From Desulfobacter sp. (GTDB taxonomy: Bacteria > Desulfobacterota > Desulfobacteria > Desulfobacterales > Desulfobacteraceae), in contig CP054837.1 in NCBI GenBank assembly GCA_028768525.1, positions 974,001 to 1,038,000 on the forward strand: a stretch of 64,000 nucleotides of DNA. The letters run 5' to 3'. The notes below the pieces were generated by a model. That model was not told the origin of the DNA and searched no databases. It saw nothing but the letters and a program-made list of their open reading frames with translations. The position numbers and the translations under genes were made by a program. Positions 24,896 to 33,752 of the stretch are shown piece after piece (within the stretch, counting starts at the first letter, position 1; the number at the start of each line of letters is the position of its first letter).

Positions 24896-25567
24896 ATGTG
24901 CCCTGACAAATATAGATTCAACCATCGGTCTCGACTCTTATTGTATGCGACAGTTCTTCTGGTTTCTTTTGCTTTTTTATCTGGCTGCTCAGAACAGCGT
25001 CAAATGAGTAAAACCGAACGAATAGCAGCCCATCACCTGGGGAAGATGGAAAAATCTGCCATCGCCCTTGAACAAGCTCTGGAAAAAATTTCACACTTCA
25101 AACGCCTCAATACCACAGACAGATTGAAATCCGCTCAAAGCTCAATCAGGGAAGTTCAAAAAAAATTAAGTCAAGCCGATGAAGATGTTCGGGATTACCG
25201 TGTTTACATTGTCAAAAACTCCAATAAGCTGAAGCAGGAGAAGCTAAACCACTACATTGATATAGTTGGGCTCTTTAATGATGACCTGACAAAAAAACGA
25301 AACAGTGTAAAAAACTATTTATCGGCCATGGATAACTGGCTTGATTATTCAACAACCCACTACATCCGGTTAAAAGAGGGTAGCGCCTCCCACCGCAGGA
25401 ATTACGACCGATACCTGGTAATGGTCAACCGGCGCTTAGAGGATTACAATGCAGCCAACGATAAATACCATCGGTTTGTAAAATCATTACTGAACCAGCA
25501 CCCTCATCTTACCAAATACTTTAAGTCCCAATACAAGACGATGAAAAAAGAGATGGGTTGGCTCTAA
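24896..25567 (+). CDS. Putative lipoprotein, DUF2959-like coiled coil
   Basis: A 223-residue protein with a membrane-spanning signal (LLLYATVLLVSFAFLSGC) ending in a lipobox-like LSGC, so a lipid-anchored envelope protein is likely. The rest is helical with heptad-like segments (LEQALEKISHF, IREVQKKLSQADEDVRDYR), which fits DUF2959-type lipoproteins of about 215 residues. Function unknown. It begins 275 bp after the divergent PIN-like gene; AAGGTG precedes the ATG. Confidence 0.65.
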   Translation: MCPDKYRFNHRSRLLLYATVLLVSFAFLSGCSEQRQMSKTERIAAHHLGKMEKSAIALEQALEKISHFKRLNTTDRLKSAQSSIREVQKKLSQADEDVRDYRVYIVKNSNKLKQEKLNHYIDIVGLFNDDLTKKRNSVKNYLSAMDNWLDYSTTHYIRLKEGSASHRRNYDRYLVMVNRRLEDYNAANDKYHRFVKSLLNQHPHLTKYFKSQYKTMKKEMGWL

Positions 25568-25611
25568 TTGCAAATTCAATTGGCTTTAGGAGGGGGGAAT
25601 CGATCAGACGA

Positions 25612-25818
25612 TTATGACAAGAACACCTCTATCAAAATCCTCATTCGCTCTTGTTGAGCAGCCTCAGGCAACCAGAAAAATTCAACATCGAAAAAGGGGT
25701 CAAAATATTCTGGCCTGTCAAGATGTCGAACGCAATCTGCTTTGGCTTCTTCATAATCCCAACCACAACTGAGACAGAGTTCCAGAAAGACCAGTCTTAT
25801 TTCCGTCGCTGATTCCAT
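25612..25818 (-). CDS. Small hypothetical protein (uncertain)
   Basis: A possible 68-residue acidic protein starting MESATEIRLVFLEL with SCGWDYEEAKADCVRHLDRP. Composition looks protein-like, but there is no good ribosome site and no family is recognised. Confidence 0.35.
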   Translation of the reverse strand: MESATEIRLVFLELCLSCGWDYEEAKADCVRHLDRPEYFDPFFDVEFFWLPEAAQQERMRILIEVFLS

Positions 25819-26048
25819 GAGTGGAAATGTTAGAGAAAGCAGCAAGCAAAGTCAATAATATGGGGCAGTTTCCAGCCTAATATCGATACCTCATACATTG
25901 AAGCTCTTTTCTCGTAGAAAGACTTTATACTTTTTTACATAAAAAAATGGCTTTTACATTTAATTTCAATTATATTTGGACGTCAAAATACGGAGGCACG
26001 GGTGAAATATTTTGATAATATCGGACAAAATAAATAAAGAGGTTTAGC

Positions 26049-26420
26049 ATGGCTTTCGAATTAGATTCGCCCCATGATAAATATATCAAAATCAAAGTTT
26101 CCGGTGTTATCGAAAAAGCCACCCTCATTTCAGCAATATCCCAGTTGATGAACCATCCAGAGTATACAGACAAACACTCTTACTGGGATTTCACAAACGC
26201 CAGTATGGGGCTTACCATAAGTGATTTGAACGAAATAGCTGGAGTGTTGAAATTATACAAACCGGGAACAAAAAACTTCGCAGACAAATCAGCTCTGGTA
26301 GTACCTGGCACACTGACATCAGCTATGGCAGAGATGTTCGTTAAAATGAGCAATGTGCTTCCATTTAAATATCGAGTTTTCACTGAACCAAACGATGCGA
26401 TAGAATTCCTTTGTTCATGA
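26049..26420 (+). CDS. SpoIIAA/STAS-like protein
   Basis: A 123-residue protein with the SpoIIAA-like pattern KIKVSGVIEKATLISAISQLM, HSYWDFTNASMGL, KSALVVPG and a final FTEPNDAIEFL. Such STAS-related single-domain proteins (PF11964) are common in marine and sulfate-reducing bacteria; some bind lipids. An AGAGG site precedes the ATG. Monocistronic. Confidence 0.65.
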   Translation: MAFELDSPHDKYIKIKVSGVIEKATLISAISQLMNHPEYTDKHSYWDFTNASMGLTISDLNEIAGVLKLYKPGTKNFADKSALVVPGTLTSAMAEMFVKMSNVLPFKYRVFTEPNDAIEFLCS

Positions 26421-26568
26421 AAGACCCTCATCGGTATGAAAGAGCACCTTCTCCCAGCCAGGGAAGCCAGGATTATCAGCGACTGATTGACGAAAGTTTG
26501 CCCAGGCCCCCTGAAGGTCTGATAGGATGGTCTTATCATAACCGGTAGATTCTGTTTGGAAGCTTATC

Positions 26569-26844
26569 TTAATAATCCACCCGTTCTTTCAAATCCTTAC
26601 CGGGCTTGAAAAAGGGAAGCTTCTTGGCAGGCACCTGAACCTTCTTTCCTGTTTTGGGATTCCTGCCAGTGTAACCAGCGTATTCCTTGTTATAAAAAGA
26701 AAACAGTCCCCTGATTTCAACTCTTTCACCGTCAATTAGAGCCTGGGATATTCCGTCAAAGAATATCTTCATGATCTGCTGAGCGTCGACTTTTGATAAT
26801 TTACAGCGGGTCATTATTGTTTGCGTCAGTTCCGATTTATTCAT
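26569..26844 (-). CDS. HU/IHF family DNA-binding protein
   Basis: A 91-residue member of the HU/IHF superfamily: MNKSELTQTIMTRCKLSK helices, then RGLFSFYNKEYAGYTGRNPKTGK containing the beta-arm (GRNPKTGKKVQVPAKKLPFF with the intercalating Pro region) and KPGKDLKERV. It is closest in appearance to IHF-beta. Island-borne IHF-like proteins may help integrase-mediated excision because tyrosine integrases often need IHF bending. Confidence 0.9.
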   Translation of the reverse strand: MNKSELTQTIMTRCKLSKVDAQQIMKIFFDGISQALIDGERVEIRGLFSFYNKEYAGYTGRNPKTGKKVQVPAKKLPFFKPGKDLKERVDY

Positions 26845-26969
26845 AGCCGGTTATGTACTTCCTACGATTCATCAAGTCAAGGTTTCAACCAAAAGTTAAG
26901 GCAGAACCGAAGTCCTGCCTTAACTAAATCATACGGCATCAGTGGAGGTGCCCGCAAGGACCTGATGAA

Positions 26970-28214
26970 TTATGATTTAGGTGTATAATCTGGATAATGT
27001 AATTTTAAACAATCCTGACAAATCCCATGACTAAATGTGGCATCAGAGTGTTCTTGGAGGTAAAGCTCAAGTGAGTTCCAATATCCTTGGTCATCTCTAA
27101 TTTTTTTACAGTGAGCACAAATCGGTAATAGTCCGCTAAGAGTTTTGATTTCCGACATCGCCTTTTTTAAATCTTTTATTGATTTTTCCTTTAACATTAT
27201 TTCTTGTTCAAGGGCCTTATTCGACTTGTTTAACTCTTGAGTTCTTTCCAATATTTTTATTTCTAATTGGTCTCGTTCTTCTTTTAATTGTAATGACATA
27301 GAATTAAAGGCGCTGCACAATTCAGCCAATTCCTCGCTCAGTGGTAATTCGATTTGAATGCCAATTTTTTCTGGATTCTTGGATATACTATCCGCTTTAA
27401 GGCTAAGGTTGGCAATTGGGTCATAAAGCCATCGTTTGCCAAAGTATGTTGCTAATGCACCTGTTAAAAGCAGGATGACAACTGAGCCGAAAGCCAAAAA
27501 TATAATAGTTTTATTTACGTTGGAAAAAGCCGAAGCGAGAGGCACTCTAATCGAAATCGCCGATACGACCTCACCTTCATAGCGCCCAAAACTTCTTTCA
27601 GCGCCGTAATATTTTATCAAATCATCAGGAGCAACCTCTGGGTCACTATGGCAACGCAGGCAGCTTTTTCCCATTGATTCGCCACGGCGGAGAACCACCA
27701 AAAAAGGTGCGTCATCTATGTACTTGACCTCAGAAGGTTCCATGATATCTGAAGATTGATTTAGATTCGAAATAAATTCCCTTTCGAAGTCATCCGCTTC
27801 ATTTTCAGGACTTCGAGCATTTATAGCCGCCTCTTTGTAATAATAACTTTTTTTGGAGGCCAATTGATAATATTTATCGACTTCTCTGACCGCATAGGTT
27901 GAGGACATCCATCTCGGGTCAAAATATTTTTCATCGGAAATACTTTCAATTTTCTCAAATATAGCGGGCTTAAGTTGGTGTGAAAAATAAGTGTGGGTGG
28001 CGATGTTTCTATCAAGGAGTATCATCGCTTTTTCTTTAGCCTCATCAAGCGCATGCTGCCTTAATCGCCAATTGATAGTATAAATGGAAATTAACCCGAG
28101 CAAAAATACGATTAAACAAATGGAGAGAATAAATCTAAAATTTGCTCGAAATCTTTTTTTCCGCATAAAATCTCGTAACGTCGAATTGTCAGGTGTATTT
28201 TTATTTAGAAACAA
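26970..28214 (-). CDS. Membrane sensor with Tll0287-like (DUF3365) c-type heme domain and HAMP
   Basis: A 414-residue protein: TM about 24-48, a periplasmic domain with ARSPENEADDFER and a CLRCH heme-attachment motif, second TM about 245-265, HAMP, a coiled coil (ERDQLEIKILERTQELNKSN) and a C-terminal module with CAHCKKIRDDQGYW and HGICQDCLKLHYPD. The four-cysteine C-terminal module is recurrent in desulfobacterial signalling proteins. There is no kinase, GGDEF or MCP output domain, so the output mode is open. TTG start with AAAAGGG upstream; an ATG 16 codons later is the alternative. Confidence 0.82.
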   Translation of the reverse strand: MFLNKNTPDNSTLRDFMRKKRFRANFRFILSICLIVFLLGLISIYTINWRLRQHALDEAKEKAMILLDRNIATHTYFSHQLKPAIFEKIESISDEKYFDPRWMSSTYAVREVDKYYQLASKKSYYYKEAAINARSPENEADDFEREFISNLNQSSDIMEPSEVKYIDDAPFLVVLRRGESMGKSCLRCHSDPEVAPDDLIKYYGAERSFGRYEGEVVSAISIRVPLASAFSNVNKTIIFLAFGSVVILLLTGALATYFGKRWLYDPIANLSLKADSISKNPEKIGIQIELPLSEELAELCSAFNSMSLQLKEERDQLEIKILERTQELNKSNKALEQEIMLKEKSIKDLKKAMSEIKTLSGLLPICAHCKKIRDDQGYWNSLELYLQEHSDATFSHGICQDCLKLHYPDYTPKS

Positions 28215-28487
28215 GAATACCCTTTTTATTTTTGAATTACAATAAAATCCAAATTACATCCAGCAACAACAAAACTTTCCACATATTGAAACGTCCCTTT
28301 CCCGATGATTAAAAATCTATTTCTAAACGTTTAGAAGCACCAATGTGTACTTCTGAACAAACCTGAACATTCGATTCAAAACCCTTGCCCAATAAGGTTT
28401 TCAGCCCATTCAACGATTCACACCAGTTTTGAATGGCCAGTTTGTGGCCTCACAGATATAAAACCCAACATTGAAGGAGGAACAGCT

Positions 28488-29069
28488 ATGCCCAGAATCA
28501 ACACCACCAATTTAACCGTCGAACCCATCCGTAAACTCAAAGACATTAAAGCCATTTCCCGGTTGCTCAAATCCAGGCCAAGGGACCACCTGCTCTGGAC
28601 CATTGGAATAAACAACGGCCTCCGCGCCAAAGACCTGGTTCGTATCAGATACAGTCAGGTGGAGGGAGCCAAGCCCGGCACTGTCATCAACATCGTTGAA
28701 TCTAAAACCGGCAAAACCAATGTGCTGGTCATAAACAAGGCAGTTCACAAGGCATTACAAGCCTACCTGGCAGTGATAGAGCCAGCACCGAATGACTTCC
28801 TATTCAAGTCACGGAAAGGCAACGGCCACATTACCAGCCAGAGTGTTGGCCGCCTGGTCCGGTCCTGGGCATCTGCCATCAATCTCAAAGGCCGGTATGG
28901 GGCACATACGTTGAGGAAAACTTGGGGTTATATCCAGCGTACCCGCCATGGTGCTGGCTTTGCAATCTTGTGTAAACGGTATAACCACTCCTCCCCTGCC
29001 ATCACGATGCGATACCTGGGCATAGAAGACCGGGAAGTGGTTGAGTTGCTTATGAACGAGGTGGGCTGA
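28488..29069 (+). CDS. Short tyrosine recombinase (catalytic domain only)
   Basis: A 193-residue XerC/FimB-like protein lacking the N-terminal core-binding domain. Catalytic residues are visible: Arg in NNGLRAKDL, HTLRKT (His-x-x-Arg), an Asn-His pair in KRYNHSSPAIT and Tyr in MRYLGI. Size is close to Fim-type invertases (about 200 residues), which flip small DNA segments. It converges with 29071 with 1 bp between. GAAGGAGG precedes the ATG. It is separate from the full-length integrase of the island. Confidence 0.88.
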   Translation: MPRINTTNLTVEPIRKLKDIKAISRLLKSRPRDHLLWTIGINNGLRAKDLVRIRYSQVEGAKPGTVINIVESKTGKTNVLVINKAVHKALQAYLAVIEPAPNDFLFKSRKGNGHITSQSVGRLVRSWASAINLKGRYGAHTLRKTWGYIQRTRHGAGFAILCKRYNHSSPAITMRYLGIEDREVVELLMNEVG

Positions 29070-29070
29070 C

Positions 29071-29742
29071 TTATTTCTTCTTTTTGAATTTGGGTTTCGG
29101 GATTTTAATGGAAGAACCTTTAACCCCGATACCACCACCAACATCAACCCCACAACTGCCTTTTGTACTGATAAATGCCCTTTGACGGTTCCTGTTTGAA
29201 CAGCGAGTTGAACAAAATTTCATTTCCCGTTTGGTCTTCTGGTAAAAATAATTACCACACTCTTCACAGGTCTTGAACTGATTTGGCACCAGAGGTGTAT
29301 TTACAAGGAGGTCCGTAAAAACAGCCTTTATATTTTGTGTTTCCTGATGAATATCTAACTCGTCAGCCCGGTCGTTCTCGGTGGAAAATGAAATGACAAA
29401 TTTCCCATCCTTTATATACAGTTCCCATCCCGTTTTATGCTCTGAGGATATAGCCGCATCGGAAGGGATAATAATTCTATCCAGAAACTGTTTTGAATAG
29501 GATTGTAATCTTTCAAGTAATTCTTTGGTTTTAATTAACTCATTTTCAGACCGTTCAAATGCTGATTCTGTTAGCTTATCATATATTGATTTGGAGGTAG
29601 CCCCATCCTGCGCATAGGCAAACCTGACATAGGACATCGCTATGGAAATCAGATTGTCAAAATCCAGGTCCGCCAGCTTAAAATTTACGAACTCAAAAAA
29701 GTAGTCCAACCGATTACTGGCTTTACTTTCTTTACTTTTCAT
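29071..29742 (-). CDS. CGNR-type zinc-finger protein
   Basis: A 223-residue protein with a C-terminal treble-clef zinc finger CEECGNYF ... KFCSTRCSNR, the pattern of CGNR/ABATE-like proteins, followed by a basic Gly/Lys tail ending KKKK. The N-terminal domain (FFEFVNFKLADLDFDNLIS) is unrecognised. I used the second of two adjacent ATGs, 5 nt after GAGGTG. It might be a transcriptional regulator. Confidence 0.65.
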   Translation of the reverse strand: MKSKESKASNRLDYFFEFVNFKLADLDFDNLISIAMSYVRFAYAQDGATSKSIYDKLTESAFERSENELIKTKELLERLQSYSKQFLDRIIIPSDAAISSEHKTGWELYIKDGKFVISFSTENDRADELDIHQETQNIKAVFTDLLVNTPLVPNQFKTCEECGNYFYQKTKREMKFCSTRCSNRNRQRAFISTKGSCGVDVGGGIGVKGSSIKIPKPKFKKKK

Positions 29743-29861
29743 CATAACACCTCTTGATTGTCTCATCTAAATTATAACGCTTTAATATTGACAAAGCGTT
29801 ATTTAACTCTTATTATCACATTTGAGACACATATAGCAATCAAAAACAAAGGAGATGTAAT

Positions 29862-30368
29862 ATGAATCAAAAAAAAGCTGCCGCAGTAGAAAGCAAATCC
29901 ACAGCGGGACGTTCTGTTCATTCTCAGAACTTTAATGGTGTTGTAGACATGACATTCAGTGAAGAAACTAATCCTCCAAATAACAAGGGTTATGAGTGGG
30001 ACCATGACGATGAACGATTACAAGATTTACTTTATACATTGGACGAAATTGAGAGTGAATGGAGAAATCAAGGCACCATAACCAACAGGAAGAATTTCCC
30101 AATTAAACAATTTGACCCTGAAATAGATGGCTCAATTATAGCGTTTAACAAGGATAGCTCTGTCTGTCCTGAAAGAAGTACTTTTTTAACGACTGAAAAT
30201 GCTGGTTTCATATCCTGCGAAGGCGGATGCGTGTTAATAAAATGGGTATATAACGGCATGGAAACAGTTTATGAAAAATTTGATAATCTTGATAATTTTT
30301 GGCAATTCAAGGAGGAACTTCATTTCGCATTGGAGTGGGCTCGTTCCGATGTGGAAGAAGAATTCTAA
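29862..30368 (+). CDS. Acidic hypothetical protein with C-terminal motif shared with 10849-11295
   Basis: A 168-residue protein with no known family; AAAGGAGATG precedes the ATG. The last 45 residues (IKWVYNGMETVYEKFDNLD ... ) are related to the end of the acidic protein at 10849. The N-terminal part differs and has DERLQDLLYTLDEIE. It lies just upstream of the excisionase and integrase. Two diverged paralogues in one island suggest a shared partner or regulator. Confidence 0.6.
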   Translation: MNQKKAAAVESKSTAGRSVHSQNFNGVVDMTFSEETNPPNNKGYEWDHDDERLQDLLYTLDEIESEWRNQGTITNRKNFPIKQFDPEIDGSIIAFNKDSSVCPERSTFLTTENAGFISCEGGCVLIKWVYNGMETVYEKFDNLDNFWQFKEELHFALEWARSDVEEEF

Positions 30369-30495
30369 GCTTTGATACAGAAGCTCCACCAAAGCTCCAT
30401 ACTGAGCACCCATCTCGTAAAACTGGGCGGAGAAGAAAACTCCACAAGCCTGTGGAAGGGCCACAGGGAAATTGACAAAAATGGAGCACATTTTT

Positions 30496-30768
30496 ATGGC
30501 AGAAGAGAAAGAATTATGGACACAGCAGGAAGTGGCAGATTATTTTAGAGTTGTACCGAGCACAATCAAAAACTGGCGAGATAGAGGTCTGATAAAATAC
30601 TGGCAAGCGCCGGGCTCAACCAGGGTCCTCTACTTCGCGGATGAAATCAAAGATTTTAGAGACAATAATACTTTTAACAGAAAAGGAGGTATCCAGACTA
30701 AAAAACCAGCGATAAAAAGGGAAAAGCCAGTTGTATCAGCCAACCCTGAAAAGGAATGGAGGATATAA
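30496..30768 (+). CDS. Excisionase-like HTH protein
   Basis: A 90-residue protein starting MAEEKELWTQQEVADYFRV with the HTH_17/MerR-type pattern ADYFRVVPSTIKNWRDRGLI and a basic tail. A GGAG site 8 nt upstream fixes the start. It ends 1 nt before the integrase start, the standard arrangement for a recombination directionality factor, which would favour excision. A transcriptional role is also possible. Confidence 0.8.
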   Translation: MAEEKELWTQQEVADYFRVVPSTIKNWRDRGLIKYWQAPGSTRVLYFADEIKDFRDNNTFNRKGGIQTKKPAIKREKPVVSANPEKEWRI

Positions 30769-30769
30769 T

Positions 30770-31897
30770 ATGGCAAACAAGAAAAAGCACCACCTGAAAA
30801 AACGAGGAAAATTCTGGTATTTCAGAAAAGGGAATTATACCAAGAGTCTGGAAACAACGGTCCAAACTGAAGCCATTCGATTAAGAGATGAGATGCTTGA
30901 GAACTATCGGATGACTGGCCGCTACACAAACGAACCAGAAGAGGAAAAGTCAGTTGTATTTGGTTCCATAGCGAAGAAGTGGGCAAAAATCCACTCAGCC
31001 AAAGTAAAGTTCTCCACCTGGAAAGACTATCGTTCAGCGATGAATGCGCATATTCTTCCATATTTCGGGGATACTCCCATTGAGGACATCGGGTATATGG
31101 ATGTAGAAAATTTCATCCTAACCCTGCCCTGCTCTCCGAAAAGAGTGAATAACATTCTGGTTCCCATGCGGTCTGTTTTCAAAATGGCTTTCAAGGAAGG
31201 CATGATTGAAGAAAACGTTATGTTGAAAGTCGATAACCTTACCCTTGAACAGTCTGAGATAAACCCCTTCACCTACGAAGAGGTAGTCAGGATTTTGGAT
31301 GTAATAAATCCAGCTTACCGAAATTATACTGCCGCACGGTTCTTTACCGGGGCAAGGTCTGGTGAATTGGATGGATTAAAATGGGAAGATTACAAGCTGA
31401 AAATGAAGCCGTCTCCCAAACTCTACATCAATAAAACCCTGGTCTGTGGATTTGAGGGGAAGCCGAAAACTAAAAAATCAAAGCGCTATATCGATTGCCT
31501 TCCACCGGTCATAGAGGCTCTTTCAAATCAAAAAACCTTAACTGGTGATAGAAAGAACATTTTCTATACCGAAAAGGGTGAGTTGATGAACCCTGACCAT
31601 TTCCGTGAAGTTGTTTGGAGAAAGGCACTGATAAAAGCAAAGTTTGATTATCGGCCACCAATCCAAACAAGACACACCTTTGCCACGATGATGATTACAG
31701 CAGGTGAAGATATAGGCTGGGTTCAGAAAATGCTTGGGCATTCATCCCTGCAAATGATTTTTAATCATTACTATGCCTGGATACCTCAAAAGACACGTAA
31801 GGATGGTTCAGCGTTTATGAATTCTTTTATAGAAAAATCGGACGAGAGCAACAAAATTGTGAGCCTGTCTGAAAGAGTTCAAGAAACCGGAAGTTAG
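30770..31897 (+). CDS. int: Site-specific tyrosine integrase of the island
   Basis: A 375-residue phage-type integrase: a basic N-terminal arm-binding domain (KKKHHLKKRGKFWYFRKG), core-binding SAM-like domain (AKIHSAKVKFSTWKDYRSAM) and catalytic domain with Arg in FTGARSGELDG, the lysine hairpin (KTKKSKRY), TRHTFATM, LGHSS and the nucleophile Tyr in FNHYYAW. The first His of the usual HxxR is replaced (IQTRH), a known natural variant. It ends 84 bp before the right tRNA repeat. Start at MANKKK, with TGGAGG upstream. Confidence 0.95.
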   Translation: MANKKKHHLKKRGKFWYFRKGNYTKSLETTVQTEAIRLRDEMLENYRMTGRYTNEPEEEKSVVFGSIAKKWAKIHSAKVKFSTWKDYRSAMNAHILPYFGDTPIEDIGYMDVENFILTLPCSPKRVNNILVPMRSVFKMAFKEGMIEENVMLKVDNLTLEQSEINPFTYEEVVRILDVINPAYRNYTAARFFTGARSGELDGLKWEDYKLKMKPSPKLYINKTLVCGFEGKPKTKKSKRYIDCLPPVIEALSNQKTLTGDRKNIFYTEKGELMNPDHFREVVWRKALIKAKFDYRPPIQTRHTFATMMITAGEDIGWVQKMLGHSSLQMIFNHYYAWIPQKTRKDGSAFMNSFIEKSDESNKIVSLSERVQETGS

Positions 31898-31909
31898 AGG
31901 ATGTGTAGC

Positions 31910-31934
31910 AAAAAGTGGTACAAAAACGGTACAA
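31910..31934. repeat. Right copy of the 25-bp GGTACAA block
   Basis: Identical to 6242-6266 and contains GTGGTACAA and CGGTACAA with the same 12-bp phasing. Lies between the integrase stop and attR. Confidence 0.75.
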
Positions 31935-31936
31935 TA

Positions 31937-31973
31937 CTAAAAAAGGCTTACAGCGCATTTGCCGTAAGCCTTT
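31937..31973 (-). terminator. Terminator of the right tRNA-fMet gene
   Basis: Minus-strand AAAGGCTTAC and GTAAGCCTTT with a 12-nt loop, followed by TTTAGT, ending 9 nt past the tRNA CCA. It differs in sequence from the left copy's terminator. Confidence 0.75.
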
Positions 31974-31980
31974 GATATTC

Positions 31981-32065
<85 letters not shown>

Positions 32066-32070
32066 GGCGT

Positions 32071-32099
32071 AATATGCTTGAATTCAGCCCTTAAGTCAA
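32071..32099 (-). promoter_or_regulatory. Promoter of right tRNA-fMet
   Basis: Minus-strand TTGACT (32094-32099), 17-nt spacer, CATATT (32071-32076), 12 nt before the tRNA. Confidence 0.75.
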
Positions 32100-32117
32100 G
32101 GACTATTTTCACAAAAC

Positions 32118-33083
32118 TCAGGCTTTTTTCCCAAGCGCCTGATTTAATTCATCAATAGAAGCCGTTGCCGTCCCCACCTTGGCAACCACAATGCCGGCGG
32201 CGGCATTTGCTGTGCCGGCGGCATCCTGAAAACCAAATCCGGCGGCAAGCCCCAGGCCCAAGAGGGATATCACCGTATCCCCTGCCCCCGACACATCAAA
32301 TACCTGGCGGGCCTTAGAGGCGATTGTAATGCTGGGTTTGTCCTTTTCAAAAAGCACCATCCCGTCCTTGCCGCAGGTGATGATAAGCTTCTCCAGGTCG
32401 GCCTGGGCCATAATCTTCTCTGCTGCCGTTTCAAGTTCCTCCCGGGTGGTCAGAACCATATTGGCAGCCAGACCGGCTTCCTTTTTATTGGGGGTGAGCA
32501 GGGTCACGCCCTTGTATTTGGAAAAATCCAGAGACTTGGGATCGGCCAGGGTCAACACCTTGTGTTCCCGGGCCAGGGCAGTGGTTGCGGCCACAAGCTC
32601 CCGGGTGACCAGCCCCTTGTCATAATCGGAGATAATGATCAGATCCACCTCCCGGATCCGGGATTCGATGATGGAGACCAGCTTTTCAAGGGTGACGGAG
32701 TTGATCCGGCGTTTTATTTCCTTGTCGATGCGAAGCACCTGCTGGTTGGAGGCAATGATACGGGTTTTCCTTGTGGTGGGGCGTTCCGGTTCACTCACAA
32801 TCCCCGAGGTTTCCACCCCCAGGGCCTTGAGCTTTTTGAACACGGTCTGCCCGGCCTTTCCCGTACCGGCGGTGCCGATGGCAAACACAGCGGTGCCCAT
32901 GGACACCAGGTTGTTGATCACATTGCCGGCGCCTCCCAGGGTCTGGTTTTCCTTTTCCACGGCCACCACCGGTACCGGGGCCTCCGGCGAAATCCGGTCC
33001 ACACTGCCCCAGAGATACTCGTCGATCATAAGATCACCGATGACCAGGGCCTTTAGCTTCTTAAATCTGCTGATATCGATCAT
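32118..33083 (-). CDS. hldA: D-glycero-beta-D-manno-heptose-7-phosphate kinase
   Basis: A 321-residue PfkB-type kinase corresponding to the kinase half of E. coli HldE (RfaE1), phosphorylating heptose 7-phosphate at O1 for LPS core heptose. Motifs: GDLMIDEYLWGSVDRISPEA, LGGAGNV, SDYDKGL and the anion hole FDVSGAGDTV. The cytidylyltransferase half is absent, so a separate HldC is expected. It lies 29 bp downstream of thrH in a leftward operon with hom. Confidence 0.93.
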   Translation of the reverse strand: MIDISRFKKLKALVIGDLMIDEYLWGSVDRISPEAPVPVVAVEKENQTLGGAGNVINNLVSMGTAVFAIGTAGTGKAGQTVFKKLKALGVETSGIVSEPERPTTRKTRIIASNQQVLRIDKEIKRRINSVTLEKLVSIIESRIREVDLIIISDYDKGLVTRELVAATTALAREHKVLTLADPKSLDFSKYKGVTLLTPNKKEAGLAANMVLTTREELETAAEKIMAQADLEKLIITCGKDGMVLFEKDKPSITIASKARQVFDVSGAGDTVISLLGLGLAAGFGFQDAAGTANAAAGIVVAKVGTATASIDELNQALGKKA

Positions 33084-33112
33084 TTACGGGCTGAATCCTT
33101 TAGGCGCCTCTG

Positions 33113-33721
33113 CTAGGCAATTTCCAGAAGCTTGGTAAGCATGGCCTTGAGTTCTTCATAGGACCGGGTAATGGGAATATCCGGGAAATCCGTGGTAATG
33201 GATTCAGGGGGCCTGAAGAAAAATCCCTGGTCCGCGGCCTGGATCATGCCGGTGTCATTGTAGGAATCACCAAAGGCAATAACCTCGTAGTTAAGGGTCT
33301 GGAGGGCCTTTACGGCCCGAGCCTTCTGGTTGTCGATCCTCAGGTTATAATCGCTGATCTTACCGGCACCGTCCACGGTAAGGTTGTGGCAGAGCAGGGC
33401 CGGATATCCCAGCTTGGCCATCAAGGGCCCGGCAAATTCTTCAAAGGTATCCGATAGAATGATGATCTGGGTGCGGGAACGGATCCAGTCCATCATCTCC
33501 TTTGCACCTTCCAGGGGCTCCAGCGTAGCGATGACATCCTGGATATCCTTCAGGGTCAAATTGTTCTCTTCAAGTATGGAGAGGCGCTTGGTCATGAGCA
33601 CATCATAATCGGAAATATCCCGGGTGGTCAGTTTCAGTTCCTCGATCCCTGTTTTCAGGGCCACATTGATCCAGATTTCAGGCAGAAACACCCCTTCCAG
33701 ATCGGCAACAAGTATTTTCAT
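33113..33721 (-). CDS. thrH: ThrH: bifunctional phosphoserine phosphatase/homoserine phosphotransferase
   Basis: A 202-residue HAD phosphatase with motif I DLEGVFLPE, motif II IILSDTFEEFA, and GDSYNDTGM. The sequence and length match ThrH, which can transfer phosphate from phosphoserine to homoserine. Its position 31 bp after homoserine dehydrogenase supports a role in threonine synthesis, replacing or aiding thrB. Confidence 0.92.
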   Translation of the reverse strand: MKILVADLEGVFLPEIWINVALKTGIEELKLTTRDISDYDVLMTKRLSILEENNLTLKDIQDVIATLEPLEGAKEMMDWIRSRTQIIILSDTFEEFAGPLMAKLGYPALLCHNLTVDGAGKISDYNLRIDNQKARAVKALQTLNYEVIAFGDSYNDTGMIQAADQGFFFRPPESITTDFPDIPITRSYEELKAMLTKLLEIA

Positions 33722-33752
33722 TTGTCTTTTTACTCCGGCTTTATATGGTCAT

